Below are positions 10,829 to 23,409 of a stretch of DNA of 64,000 bases, piece after piece. The DNA lies in NCBI GenBank assembly GCA_020809705.1, contig CP085828.1, positions 5,146,001 to 5,210,000 on the forward strand. The letters run 5' to 3'. This DNA comes from Calonectria ilicicola (taxonomy: Eukaryota; Ascomycota; Sordariomycetes; Hypocreales; Nectriaceae). How positions within the stretch are numbered: the stretch's first letter is position 1; each line of letters begins with the position of its first letter. Under the pieces are notes generated by a model, which saw only the letters and a program-made list of their open reading frames with translations, was not told the DNA's origin and searched no databases. The position numbers and the translations under genes were made by a program.

Positions 10829-12736
10829 ATGTCTACTCCCCACTCAGCCGAGTTGAGTCGGTCTGATCCCAACACTGAAAATGACCCAACCAAGCCCCGT
10901 GACAGAGATACCGAAAAGTCACTGGACGGCCCAGTTGAGCGAGTATCCAGCTACTCAAAGGGCACTGTCATCTCCATGAATGGCAACGACAGCGAGATGG
11001 AGTATAATCTCAAACAAATCGAAAATATTATTGAAGCCGTTGGCTTCGGCCCATTCCAATGGCAACTTACTTTGTCTTGTGGATTTGGTTTCTTGGTTGA
11101 CCAGGCATGATATGCTTGCCGCTCATTATTTCCTTTCTCTCTAACAATTTAACTCAGATGCTCCTAGTCTCAATCAGTCTCGTAACCCCTCAGGCTGCGA
11201 TGGAATTCGGCCCCAAATATGACACTCTGCTCTCGGCATCGCAGTATGCTGGCTTGTTGCTTGGCGCCATCATCCTAGGTGGTCTGGCAGACAATCTTGG
11301 CCGGAGGCTTGTCTGGCAATGCTCTATATTCGGAGTCTCCATCGTTGCTATGATTGCTGCCGGATCCCCAAACTGGAGTGCTTTGAATGTCTTCATTGCT
11401 CTGCTTGGCTTCTTTGGGGGCGGAAACCGTAAGTTTCAGAGCATCAGGTCGTCTCTTTGCAATATGCTGGTTGCAGAAACAGCTAACCCTGGAACCCATC
11501 TCTAATTTAGTTGCGATCGATTTGACCATCCTTGCCGAAAGCATTCCCCGTCAGTGGACATTTATCCTCTCTGGCCTCGCTGCCATCTGGGGTCTTGGCA
11601 ACGCTGTTACCGGATTAATTGGTAACCGTCTCTATTTACACATATCCTTTTCTTCTCAGCTAACATACAGAAGCATGGCCTCTACTTGTCAACTTTGGCT
11701 GTCAAAGCGGTTCAACACCCGCAACTTGTTCAAAGGGCGAGAACATGGGTTGGAGGTATCTCTACATTACGTTGGGTGGCCTCTGTCTCGCCATGGCCTT
11801 TGTTCGCGCCCTTGTGCTTCGATCACTTGAGTCACCCAAGTGGCTTGTTACCTCTGGTAGGATTTCTGAAGCTGTGGAGGTTTTGAACAAGATCAGCTCC
11901 GCGAACGGATCAAATTACGTTGTGACTATTGATCAATTCAACACCACTGTTCCTCTAGACGAAAAGGTTGGATCCGTGAAGGAAAACCTACGACGGGCAG
12001 CACAACTCTTTTCGGGACCTAAGCAGGCACGATTAGTACTCTGTTTGATAGGAATGTGGGCCCTGATTGGTATCGCGTGAGTCAGCCTACTACCTTGATT
12101 TCTTTTGAACTATTTTGACATCTATTATGTGGTTAGATACCCGCTTTATACCATTTTCTTGCCCTATTACCTCGCTGCCCACGGAGCCCAACTAGGAGAC
12201 CAAAGCACATACATTACGTACCGAGACTGGGCAGTCTCCTCGGTAGTAGGCATATTCGGTCCCTTTGTTAGCATGTACATGGTATCCAATCGTTGGTTCA
12301 AGTCCAAGCTATCGATGCTCATCACGGGTGTCATCTGTGCCACCTTCTCCGCAGCCTTCACATCCGTCAAAACTGAGGCCCAGAATTTGGCATTCTCATC
12401 CATGATCAACTTCTGGCTGAATGCATTATATGCAATTATTTACTCGTAAGTGTGCTTCTATCATTTCACAGCATTGTTTCAATATCTAAATTCTCTCGCA
12501 GTTATACACCACAAGCACTGAGTGTACAAAACCGTGGGTTAGGAAATGGCTTACTGATGGCCGTTGGTAGATTGGCATCCTTGAGTGCACCATTCATTGC
12601 AACTTTCGCTGATACCACCACCTCAGCCCCACTCTGGGTTTCGTGTGGTTGTTATGTTGCCATTGGATTGATTGCGATGATTCTACCTGTCGACACTGTT
12701 TCCTATAGCGGCACCCAGAGCAGGCAGTCTGAGTGA
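10829..12736 (+). CDS. MFS transporter (sugar/organic-anion porter type)
   Basis: Six exons (10829-11104, 11158-11428, 11511-11621, 11671-12076, 12137-12445, 12502-12736) join to 535 residues. A long hydrophilic N-terminus of about 70 residues precedes 12 expected membrane segments. Signatures include FGPFQWQLTLSCGFGFLVDQ, LADNLGRR in the first loop, ESPKWLV before the central loop and LSVQNRGLGNGL in the second half. The layout resembles the SV2/SVOP-like group of fungal major facilitator proteins, which carry organic anions, sugars or aromatic acids. The first intron (11105-11157) uses a GC donor (CAG|GCATGA). Substrate is unknown; the neighbouring ureohydrolase and cupin suggest a shared catabolic role. 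Confidence 0.85.
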
Positions 12737-13772
12737 GGGGGGTGATGATTATCCAAATCACCCCTAGAAACCCAACATCTGCGAGTAGAGTTCGATCTTT
12801 CATCGCAGACAGCCGTCCTGCCTTTAATATAACTAAATCTGATTGAACAAAAATGATTACGAATGCCTCGTTGAAATTCAAATAGTCCATACGTCTTGTG
12901 TTGACAAAAGATAAAGTGGTTATCAATGATAGTGCCCTGGCGCTTAGCCTTGCCGTAATAGGACATGCAATCTCTTGCTGGATTTGGAAATTGCCGTAGG
13001 CATCCAGATTGACTTTCGGTTCTTGGGAAACCTCGAGATATCATGATACTAACCGCATAATCTGGGGCTCGAATCAAAGCGTTCAGTTCCGAACAACCAT
13101 TCACAGAAACAGGCTTCTTCCCGTGGCTATCTCAAGATAGTGTCACTATCCGGACATTAGTAACAGCGCCAAGGCCAAATCCAACTCCAGGCGTCACATG
13201 ACTCGACGATAGATGTTCTGCGCACTCCGACAAAAGCACACTACTCCACTCGCGAATACGCTTCTTCTCCACCCCGAAGCTGACGTTGGCACACCCCTGT
13301 CCGGGCGACACGACCCGGAACTCACGATACCCAAATGAGAACCCTTGGAAAAAGTTAATCTGCATTCTCTAGCAACCAACCGGTACCACCCGTTGCAAGG
13401 GGACCAGAAAAACTCTCACCGCCCCTATTGTCCTAATTGCACCGACCGAAGTCATGGCGTGCCCAATTAATATTCGTATCCGAGCGACATCCATCTGCCT
13501 CCGAGGTGCTAGTTTCCAAAAGGACATGTGTGATAGCAAATCAGATGCTATATTAATCTGTAGAGTTCAATCATAAATACATCGACTGCTTGGAATAGGT
13601 TTCACCCTTAAAGAGCAGCGGAGGTTCATGCGCCGCAGCGAGTAGAGTTTCGGGCCTAAAATCCCGACGACGACTAAGGGACGTCCCGACAACTAAGCCA
13701 GCATATCCCTGTTTTGAAAGGTTTTGCAGCTTCTCAATGGAAGAGCTCTGAATGGATATAGTACTTGCCACT
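12737..13772. other. Intergenic region without a supported gene
   Basis: About 1 kb between the converging transporter and the unknown protein ending at 13773. Short open stretches on the minus strand (for example 12703-13104) show no family resemblance, no good splice pattern and no Met-led domain, so I call none of them genes. Confidence 0.4.
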
Positions 13773-14642
13773 TCATGAATGCTTTTCAAACTTGACATAC
13801 CAGGCTCCGGTTCCGGTTCCACAGTATGGCACCAAGTGAGAAAGTGCCTCGGCAAATACTTCTGTTTCCGTTGTAGCTATCCGAGCCTAAAGTAGAATGT
13901 TAAAATCAAAGTGTGGTTTGGGAAGATAGTTTTCACAAACCTCAAGACTCTCCCAACCAAGATAGTAAATAGAAAGTCTCCTCTCCTCGGCAGGAATCAT
14001 CTCACTGCTTGTGGGGGTGAGGGGCACTCCATCGGGCTCATCAGTATTGGCGGCATTTGCCCAATCACCACCGAGGAACCCGTCCATCTCGAAACTGTTG
14101 GTGTAACCTTTCTCTATCCATTTTTTCATCTCAGGATCCTGCGGCGATGCCGAGTCCAAGAGTCGAACAAAAGCCTGTAGTAAAATGACGTAAGCAACGA
14201 GGAGAAAGCGAGGACAGCTGGAGAAGAACCAACAAATTCGGAAACTGGAGCTTCTAGAGCTTCCGCCAGCTTCGGTATCTGGTCATCTGTGAATTCTACT
14301 TCAAAGTGTTTCACACTTCCGGATACAATTTCGGCGAGGCCAGCTGCGACTGAGCTGTGGCTTTCATTCGGCCATTCTAAACAGCACCTCCCCGTCAGTT
14401 TCCAAGGGTTCATGCGACAGCTCCCACTCCAACCTGCGACCGGAAAACGTACGTATTAACCAGCAAATCTCTTCGGTAGGCTTGGGAACCTTGGGATGGC
14501 TAAAAGGTCGCACGGGAATGCGGTGTCCAAAGTATTGCTCGCTAGCTCCAGCAGCTGCAGCATCCTGGCGAAGCTTCAGGAATTCCGGGCCCTCCATGGT
14601 CAGCGGAGGCGGCAGAGTGAAGCGGATAACCTGGGAGATCAT
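13773..14642 (-). CDS. Conserved fungal protein of unknown function
   Basis: Four exons (14453-14642, 14234-14376, 13941-14174, 13773-13886) join to 226 residues with no internal stop. Intron 14377-14452 has a GTACGT donor, an AACTGAC branch site and a TTTAG end, which restores the frame IQWPNESHSS. I do not recognise a named family. The start TLPPPLTMEGPEFLKL, the middle VKHFEVEFTDDQIPKL and the end YYLGWESLEARIATTETEVF with GAWYVKF look like a small alpha+beta protein of the dimeric ferredoxin-like (ABM) kind, but this is only an impression. No signal peptide or membrane segment is seen. Confidence 0.72.
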
Positions 14643-15007
14643 GGTGACGGCCGGGACTGAGTGTCAGCGCTGGAGCTGGCTTGATTTTCGGTGAGAACAA
14701 TTGACGCTGTGCTCGAGTCAGGCAAACTCTTCAGCCCATCCTTATAAATGCTTCAGCTCCTGAGACAAGCATCCTTGGTGCTGACTAACAGGGGCTGATG
14801 CCTGTCTGAGTATGCCAGTTTCACCCAATCGGGACGACCGCGTGTGCACTGCCTTTAGTGGCGCCCACCCGAACCGAGGAGCAATCTCCCCAATGTGGGC
14901 TAGCGGCGTGTCCTTACGATAGCAGGATGGCAGGCAAGGGGTTCATTACGTAGCAATGCAATCATGATATATCAAACTCAATCGTACATGGTTCCAGAGA
15001 GTGCCGG
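14643..15007. other. Intergenic region
   Basis: About 365 bp between the start of the unknown protein and the end of the monooxygenase, both on the minus strand. It should hold the promoter of the former and the 3' end of the latter. No clear element was found. Confidence 0.35.
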
Positions 15008-17162
15008 CTAAGCATGAACGACACCATCCGCAGACCCACCCACCACGCAAGACATTGCTGTGTCGCCTGCATATTCCGACCATGCCTTTGCGGCACTAGC
15101 CAGCGCTTCAGAGCCGTGTTCCTTTTTAACCCGAGGTGCAAAGCTTTCGCGGGGCAGTGGACTGCTCTTCCACAGATAGAAGCTCAGGTCCGAGTCTGTC
15201 TGGGGAATAGTTGTCATGGTGGCCGCACTGTCCCGCTCCTGGATTCCGAGCGGGTCTAGTTCCGGACTCTCGATCCACGAAATTCCCTGACCCCAGTATG
15301 CATATCTCTCTGTTTCATAATGCCACTCGTAATCTTCCCATCTGTTCTCCGCCAACACCTGGATGTAGTGAAGCGAACTCCCAGGCCACAATGCGGTCAC
15401 TTTACCATCCGTGCCCTTTTTAACTATTAAACCGGTGAGCAATCGGATCCAATTCCTGCTAGAATAAAAAAACAACAACAATAAAAGCACGGGGACTTAC
15501 ACCAACTTCGGCACGTGCCTGTCCAAACCGTGTCCTTCATAAACGCTTGGGTGTGGATATCAAAGTCTCTCTGTGCATCCTGACGCACGTCGAATGCCTT
15601 GACTCGTTGGCGAATCATTTTGCGAAGAAGTCGAATAAAGTAGTCACTGGTCGCTTCAAGAGATCCTGCCTAATATTAGTACAACAGCCACCATGCTCGG
15701 TTTCCTTTTTTTTTCTTACCCATAACACTACCATTGGAGATGGGGGTATTGGGCCCCAGAAATAAGAGGTAGTTTGGAAACCCAGAAACGCCTGTGCCAA
15801 GATACGAGACTGGATTATCCGCCCACAGATCCTGCAAATTCACATGGTTGCGACCATAGATGGGGAAGCGGGGTTTGAAAGTGGTGTTGAAACCAGTAGC
15901 TGTAACGAGGATGTCGGCGGGATATTCAATACCGCCAGCTACCACACCTTTCGACGTGATTCGCTCGATTGGGTCAAACACTGGTTCGACGTTTGACTTT
16001 TGCAAAGACACGAGAAAGCTCTCTCCTGGGTTGATGCGACGACAGCCAACCTCAAAAGAAGGAATGAGTTTCTTTTGCAGTTTCTCGTCTGGGATCAATG
16101 ACTTCATACGGCCCTCGAACGTGGATCGCATATCCCTCTGCTCCGGAGTGCCCCTAATAAATCCCTGAAACATTCCGTTAAAGTGCGCCTCATATTCTTT
16201 TCGCAGGCGCAGATAATCTTCTTGTTCAAACTTGAATTCTTCCTTTTCCTTCTCCATATAGCTGTAATTTGAAGTTTTTCCAGTGGGCAACGCTATTGGG
16301 GGACAAATCCAAGAGGGTGTGCGGATAAACACGTTAATCTTCTCGCTAATGAGTTGAAGCTGGGGCAAAAGTTGTACACCGCTGGCACCCGATCCGATCA
16401 TGGCAATTTTCTTGCCGGTTAGGTCAATTGAAGAATCCCACGCGGCAGTGTGTAACCTAGGCCCGGAAAATGTCGCCAAGCCTTCAATTTGAGGATGCTG
16501 AGGATGGTTCAGAATGCCCCCTGCATTAACCAAAATCTCGGACTGAATCGCAGGACCATTTTCAATCTTCGTGGTCCAGGTGCCGGATTCCTCGCACCAG
16601 CTTGCGGCCACAACCTTGGTGTTGTAGTTAATGAACTGGTCTAGCTCAAAATGGCGGGCGACCGCTTTCAGATAGCCCTTAATCTCGGTTGATGAGGCAT
16701 AACTAATATTTTGTTGGTCAGTTAATGTACTGTCATTATACCAGAAAAGACTTACAATTGCGACCAATATGGGTTCGGCGCAAACGGAAACTGATAGCAA
16801 TGGCTTGGGACATCACAAGCACAGCCTATGCAGGGTAAGGCATTGTTTTTCATGAGGGCGTATTTTCAGGTTACCTGGATAAACATTCTCATGCCATGTT
16901 CCCCCGAGCTCCGCGTTTTTCTCATAAATCTGAAAGTCAACATAACCCTTCAAATGTTGTCGTAGCTTGTATGCTAGAAAGCAAAGTTAGCCGGGTCCCC
17001 ATATTTGGCAAGCCCATTCTTACGTACCCATGAGAATACCCGACACTCTATAATTGGCTCCATATTAGCTCAGGGTCACAATACCATAGGAGGCTTTACT
17101 TACCCTGCACCAATGATGGTACAGCGAAGGCGCCTTGGCTGATGGGACGTATTGAAGCTCAT
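15008..17162 (-). CDS. Baeyer-Villiger-type flavin monooxygenase
   Basis: Seven exons (17104-17162, 17028-17047, 16875-16973, 16756-16825, 15720-16702, 15503-15665, 15008-15458) join to 614 residues; one exon is only 20 bp. The FAD-binding Rossmann start is CTIIGAGVSGI, followed by ELGGTWHENVYPGCACDVPSH. The fingerprint of class B Baeyer-Villiger enzymes is present as FSGPRLHTAAWD, the NADPH-binding motif is MIGSGASG, and VTATGFNTTF is the usual ATG motif. Such enzymes insert oxygen next to a ketone, giving esters or lactones, using NADPH and O2. There is no signal peptide. The gene may serve a catabolic or secondary-metabolite route; no polyketide or peptide synthase lies in the window. Confidence 0.9.
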
Positions 17163-17724
17163 TTTTTCTAGTAGCTGGGGCTATTGGATGTTGAGAGAGG
17201 CACTGCTGAATCGCTTAGCTTTGCAGGGCCACAGACATGTACTTAGATAGATCTCCCTATCTCGTTAGAAGCAATACCCCAGTCCGAAGGCGGGCCGGTC
17301 TTGGAGGCTTGAGAGGAGATTAGACACGGGCCGGACGGACCGATTCAACAACGCCACCGCCATCAAGGCGTCACGCGGCAAATATTGCCGGGACGCGATA
17401 ATGACGATAGCCATCATGAGTGACTTTTATTGGCATGTCGCACATGCTTCGCTATCAGATACAGGAGATCGAGACTCAGGCAGTGCATAATAAAAGTTAG
17501 ATCGGAAATACGGAGCCGAAGAGTTTTCACTGCACAGAGCCAAATGGATACAATGATTCAGGGCTCATATTAAGAAAATATTCAGATTCTCCTTGTGATG
17601 AGCACCACCAATTCAAGAATAGTGTACGAACAATTGTCACCATACCACCTGCAATAGGTTAAAAGAATGAGATTAATTATGTTTTAACATATTCTTCTTT
17701 ATCACTGCTACTGCTATGACTATT
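17163..17724. other. Intergenic region, monooxygenase promoter
   Basis: About 560 bp with no coding signal. Part near 17290-17400 is GC-rich with repeated CGGGCCGG-like words (for example around 17328 and 17296), possible zinc-cluster binding sites. The rest, toward the amine oxidase end, is AT-rich. Confidence 0.35.
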
Positions 17725-19067
17725 TTACAGCTTGGAGTGCTCGGCTCGAGTAAGCGTTCTGAGTGGAGGACCAGCCCGGCTTCCATCACCCCCCTTTACA
17801 CTACTGTCTTCGTTTGAGGGAGCACGCAATCGCCACTTGGTGCGGAGATCTTCTGGTGCTTTGTTTTCATAACAATCAACAATATACTTTCCAAGAACTG
17901 GAAGAAACTTGAAAGCACTAGGTTTCTAGGTCAGCAATAGACAAAATAGGTGGTGTGTATCAAAACTCACTGTCCAGCCCCCGCAGTAGCCACAAACAGA
18001 CCCTCCACTGCAGGATGATGGTCAAAAATAAAGTCTCCCTCTGGAGAGTCCGAATACCAGCACAGTCGGCGGTTCATCCATTCCCGATCAGCGAATTCCG
18101 GCACAAGCTGGCGCAGGCCTTCGCGCAGTCCCTCGTCAGCGTCGTCGGGCAGATAGTTGGCGTCCACATTATTAGTGTCTCGTTTCGGCGACGAAACAAA
18201 ACGATTGCTGCCTTCAACAGCCACGTGCGTTGCAAAGCCGTATCCGTGCCGAGCAACCTTGAGAATGTGAGTGTCTGGTGTTGGCGGGAACACGAAAACG
18301 CCAGTGCTCAGGTTGATCATAACTGGCATCGCTTTCAGTCGCTCAGCTTCCTCTGGAGTAAGCTGGATGAAACCCACGGGCTGGCCAGATGCAGATGTGG
18401 CATGCTCAATTGGCAAAAGTCGATTAGACCAAGCTCCAGTCGAGAGAATCACCTGCGATGCAAGAATAGGGTCACCCTCAGCCACATTGACACCAATAAC
18501 TCGCCTGCCACTGAAGCGCAGAGACAGCACCCGGCCTCGAGGACCAGTAACGAAACTGACCCCATGATGGCTGCACTCTGCACTAAGTTGTCTAATGCTT
18601 GCCTCTGCATCAGCCCAGCCGCCCTGGGGGTTGACATATGCCTTCAAGCCATCAAGGTGAGACTGAATGCTTGGGTACTTTTGGCGAACTTGGTTCGCAT
18701 CATCATACTCCTCCAACGTGTTGCCGAGTGATCTCGTGATATTCTTTGACTGCTCAATATAAGAGTTTCCTGGACTATTTGCCAACATTATGAAGCCAGA
18801 TTCATAGTAGTGACTCGCATATCCACTGGTCCAGCCCTTGTGGGCTTCACGAGCCATCTTGCCATACACCACATCGGCATAGTCAACACGGATGACTCGT
18901 GAAATATCAACACTGCTGCCGTCAATAACGGGGGGCAAGCATCGGTCTAGAACTGTAATGTTCTCATAGCCCCTTTTTGCGAGCTCCAAGGCGGTTGATA
19001 ACCCAAACACGCCTGCACCAACAATAAGGATCGACTCGTCCTTTGGTACCGGGCTTCGAGTGGTCAT
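17725..19067 (-). CDS. Peroxisomal FAD amine oxidase (amadoriase/sarcosine-oxidase family)
   Basis: Two exons (17971-19067, 17725-17917) join to 429 residues. The N-terminus has ILIVGAGVFGLSTALELAKRG, a dinucleotide-binding site. RLCWYSDSPEGDF carries the cysteine that holds FAD covalently in this family, and the second exon restores AGAGHAFKFLPVLG, the conserved C-terminal flavin loop. The last residues are EHSKL, a type 1 peroxisome signal. Family members oxidise N-substituted amino acids (fructosyl amino acids, sarcosine, pipecolate) with O2, giving hydrogen peroxide. The diverging Rieske oxygenase next door suggests a product such as dimethylglycine, sarcosine or another N-methyl amino acid as substrate; this is inference. 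The start at 19067 is the first ATG before the flavin site. Confidence 0.9.
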
Positions 19068-19559
19068 TTTTGCTTTCAGAGGCCAAACAGACAAATCAAG
19101 TCAATAATCTTAATAAGCGACAATGTATAGAAAAAGTTGGTCACAAGATACTCTTGACCATCAAAATGTGGCAGTTGGCCCAATAAAGATGGCATTCTTC
19201 GTGGACTACCGCAGAGCAGGCCCGACCTCCGTTTGAGCGTTCATCACTGAGCCAATCATCTACTAGCTCCGTAGGATGTGGTGGAATTGTGTGGGTACGG
19301 AAGACGGGCCGGCTCCTGTTATCTTGGATGGCTTGGGCGCGATGACAATTCCGTCCCCACTCTGAGCCGGGGAACACGGCCATGAGCTGGGATGCTCCAA
19401 CACTATCTACTCGACCTGTTGAAGTGGGCGCAGATTCGCAATTGACCGCATCATCCTTGCCTATAAAGGGACTAGGTGGCTTCTGGTGACCTCAGATTAG
19501 CATCAAGCTGCAGTATCAATTGAATATTCTACAAACCTTGCCATTACACAGCCACCAAA
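19068..19559. promoter_or_regulatory. Divergent promoter region, amine oxidase and Rieske oxygenase
   Basis: About 490 bp between diverging starts, so one control region may drive both genes. TATAAA at 19462-19467 lies about 95 bp before the Rieske ATG. CGG-type words occur near 19228, 19302-19312 and 19368. Confidence 0.5.
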
Positions 19560-20995
19560 ATGAGCAGCTGGTTTAGTTTCCAAAAGGCATCTAACAAGGA
19601 AGATGAAGGGCCGAAAACAGCTAGGGCCCTTCCTTCATCATGGTACAGATCAGCCGGCATGTATCAGCTTGAAAGAAGATCCATCTTCTCCAAAAAGTGG
19701 CTCCTAGTATCTCATCGGGTGCGGTTTACCGAGCCCGGTGAATTTCTTCAAATCACAGAGGCCGGGTTCAGCTTCTTCTTAATCAAGGATAGACAGGGGA
19801 GCATCAGGGCCCACCATAATGTCTGTCGTCACCGGGCTTACCCAATTGTCGAAAAGGATCATGGAAAAGTCTCTATCCTGGCTTGCAAGTACCATGGTAT
19901 GTCTTTTTTCTGTCACCGATTTGCGCGACCCCAGTCTTATTCTCTTCAGGATGGTCATATGGGCTAGACGGAAAATTGGCCAAGGCTCCAAAGTACCAGG
20001 AAATTCCGTCCTTTGACAAGTCAGCCAATGGGCTCTTCAAGATCCATGTTCACGAGGACAACCTCGGATTCATCTGGGTTAACCTCGACTCCAATGAGAC
20101 TCCAACGATCCCATGGGAACAGGAATTTGCCAATGTTGATCGTCAGCCACGATTGCAGGGCTTTGACACCAACGATTACACTTTTGATCACCAATGGGGC
20201 ATGATTGGCGACTACAACTGGAAAACATTGGCTGATAATTACAACGAGGTACTACACCAGTCCTTTCATCTTGAATCAAGCTAATTTGCCTTGACTTAGT
20301 GTTATCACTGTCCAACAGGGCACCCTGCGCTCACTGGCCTCACAGACCTTGCAAAGTATTGGGTTGAAACAGCTGGCGGTCACATCCAACATTTTAATGT
20401 TGATAAGACGGAAGGCGAGGGGCTCGGAATTTACAGCACATTTTACTATCCAAATGCCTGCATGACCATTTCGTAGGTCCAGCGCCCCCTGAAGTTCATT
20501 CCATCACTGACATTTATCCCAGCCCTGATTTCTTTTACATCATGCGCTGCATCCCAATTTCTGCCACCCAAACCAAGATGGAATACGAGGTTTATCGTCA
20601 CAAGAATGCATCCGATAAAGATTTCACAGAGATAAGCGATTTCTTCAAACAAGTGCTGCAAGAAGACAAGGATCTCTGCAACGCTGCCCAGAAAAACCTC
20701 AACGCTGGTGTTTTTACAAACGGCGAGCTTCATCCTCGCGTTGAAAAGGTACACAGTTCAACTTCCCTTTACCATTTAAAAGCTTAACTAACTTGAACCC
20801 CAGGGGCCCTTATTCTTCCAAGACTTGACTAGGGAATTGGTAATGTCTCATCGTAAGGCGGAGGAAACAGATGGGAAAGAAAACTGGCCAGCTACTCCAA
20901 AACATTTGGTGACGGACAAGAACCAGGACGAGATTGACTTTTGTAACGGTCTCGATTGTGGCAATGGTGAGGGTTTGGCACAATTGGCGTGGTAG
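19560..20995 (+). CDS. Rieske non-haem iron oxygenase (choline-monooxygenase type)
   Basis: Five exons (19560-19896, 19950-20248, 20300-20472, 20523-20748, 20804-20995) join to 408 residues. The Rieske [2Fe-2S] site is NVCRHRAYP with CKYHGWSYGLDG (CxH...CxxH). The catalytic iron site follows as DNYNECYHCPTGHP, with two histidines and a later aspartate expected. The length and layout match the choline monooxygenase/glycine betaine demethylase/carnitine oxygenase group, which hydroxylate or demethylate quaternary amines with O2 and an electron donor. No reductase is fused. The gene ends 51 bp before the stop of a converging zinc-cluster regulator and diverges from an FAD amine oxidase, which could take the next demethylation step. 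Exact substrate unknown. Confidence 0.92.
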
Positions 20996-21046
20996 ATTTA
21001 GTTCCTTAATTTTACATGTCAACTATTAATAACATTCGCTCGTAAA

Positions 21047-23409
21047 TTATGGGACAGGATCAAAATTCAGCCAGTTCTCAATGGCCCTTCCAAAGTCATC
21101 GGCCTGAAAGAACCAGTTCTCCTGATCGCCCAGGCCTCCGACGCTTTCAAAATACCGATTTTCCACCGATGCGCCGAGCTCGACTTCCGCTCGGTCCTTG
21201 TTTGGGGTGGAACCCAGGACCCTCGGAGAAGTGGCGGCATCATTGGGGGCATACGCCGGTGTCTCTTTCAGGACCGACTTGTGTCCAGAAATGCCTGCGG
21301 ATCCAACTAGATTAAAGTCTTCTCTCGGATTTCCGTCATCAGCTTCGTGGGGGATAGCTTCTGATTCGCCAAACATTGACCGATCTGCGGTAGCCCCAAC
21401 TCGACCAGCTCTCTCATAGATCAAAATATCCCAAAGCAACTGTGAGTCAATAGAAAATGTCTTCTGGGTATTTTCTCGGCCTGGGGATGGAACTCCAACC
21501 ACACTACGCTGCAGTTTGCGCAAATTCTCAGCCTAACGAAGCCTGTTAGCATAGCTGCCAGCCCATTACATGGCGAATACTAACCATGTTTGCAAGGTTT
21601 GGCCAAATAGACCCAGAGGAATCTAAAAATTTGAGACATTTTTCAAATCCTTCTTGTGCTTTGCGCCGAAGAGTATCATCTTCAACAAAGCTGTGTTGCA
21701 AGTGGATTGTTGCCACTATGGCAACGCAATGACCAAGTACTGGATCCGACACCCGAAAGCCCTTCTTCTCCAGCAGGTCAATAAAGTATACAATCCAGCC
21801 AGCGTGGCGTGTAATGTGTTCGAAGGATTGATGAATAAAAGACTGAGGCATCGTATGGCGAAAACTCCGCAGCCTCATGGAGAGGAGAAATGGGTGATTG
21901 AGGAGGCAGGGAATCACTGTGTAGATGAACTGGATAAACAAATAAGGACCCCAGTAGTCGCGCCTCCTCTCGAGAGTTTCCAGATCATAGTCTTCAAACT
22001 TGTTTGCAGTGAAACGGTATTTTAACGGGATTGCGCAATCGAGTTCCAGGTGCTGGATTGTTATTCGAGAATAGTCGGATTCGGCAGTCCAAGGAGGTGG
22101 TGCATCAGGGCCAACGCGGTTTGCGGCATAGGCTCTGGCCATTTGCCAAACCTCGCTTATCCGTGAAGTGCACTTTGCAATCCCCGGGTCCATCGGTCCG
22201 TCGTGAGTGGATTCTACGTCGGGAGCAGTCCATAAGTTTGTCCGACCTGGTGCGGGTGAGGAAGCTGAGGCAGTTGATAACATCATAATCGCACCGCCCT
22301 GTCTCGATGACGTGGAGATGCACCCCTGGATATTGTGGAGTGTTTCTATAGCTTGTATACAGAGTTTACATTCTTCCGGGTTCCCAAGAGAACTCCCGTG
22401 GGGAATGTTTTGGGCGAGATGACTTGCCATGTTTAAATTAAGGCCAGCTTGGACTGTTTTCCCATCTAGTCGCTCGTCAGTACTTTGTCCAGGAAGCATT
22501 GGCATCCAATATTCGCACCTGCAAACTCGACTATGCTGAGCAACACGAAGGTTTGGAGCGTCGATAGTTCAACTTCGCCGTCAGCAATGTGGTTCATAAC
22601 CAGCCGCCGAGAAGTCTTGCAGGATGAACTTATTTTGTCGACTTTCTCGGGGGTCAATGTGTCTGGGGGGAACCGCAGTGTGAGAGCTTGTAATGCAAGG
22701 ATGAGTGCCTTGTTTCTTGTTCGGAGAGACGTAAGGAATGTTTCTTGAATAAACAGAGTAATTGGTTGGTTATGACACCACGTTAGGTAGAGATGGCCAG
22801 CTTCCAGCAGGCCGGAATCAGAAGGGGAGTCGTCAGAGTCGGGTCGTGAACCGAGATTCACTGCACCCAAAGGGTCAATCCTGCGACTCTCAATACGTGT
22901 CTGTGCTTGACCTCGCCAGCTTTCTTCTGGAATCACATTTGAGCCAGGGGTTGGGGCCTGGCAGGACGGTGCAGCTTGACGAGAGGCTCTAACGATGGGG
23001 CTGTTTTCAGTTAGATTCGTCCCAGCTAGCAATGATTATGGAAGAAACGCACGTTAGTTGCTGCATAAGCTGGTCCAGCTTCCCTTCTAAATTATCCATG
23101 CGGTACTCCTAGTCAATGGTCAATGAAGGTGGTCTATAGAACATAGTTTGGCCATTGCGCACCATTTTCCTGCTGTGCCTCGACTGGTAAGGGTCACCAT
23201 CTCCATTGTAGACACACTGCTGCCCCAGTCTTTGGCAGTAGGAACAGGCAGGCTTTTCTCCGGGACACTTTGACTTCTTGCGCCTGGTTCATGTTATCAG
23301 CAGAGGGTTGTGGCGAGAGAGATATCAGAATGGAGGTTCCGCACCGGCATGGCTCACAAGCTTGCCGTGCTCGCTTCGGATGGCGCGTGTCGTCCATGTG
23401 GTCGGACAT
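21047..23409 (-). CDS. Zn2Cys6 transcription factor with fungal-specific domain
   Basis: A multi-exon gene starting at the ATG at 23409. Exon 1 ends in ACEPCR and, after intron 23284-23344, continues RKKSKCPGEKPACSYCQRLGQQC, which gives six cysteines of the binuclear zinc cluster. A coiled-coil-like linker (MDNLEGKLDQLMQQL) lies in a short exon near 23050-23100. Further exons cover about 22506-23005, 21585-22459 and 21047-21534; the middle part (LYLTWCHNQPITLFIQETFL, LILALQALTLRF) is the fungal regulatory domain. Converging arrangement with the Rieske gene suggests it controls that gene and the amine oxidase, but this is inference. Exon ends at 23005 and 22459 rest on AACAG and GACTAG acceptors and are less certain. 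Confidence 0.85.

Noticed and set aside
15008..23409. Classical secondary-metabolite cluster around the Baeyer-Villiger enzyme
   Set aside because: No polyketide synthase, peptide synthetase, terpene cyclase or prenyltransferase occurs within the window.
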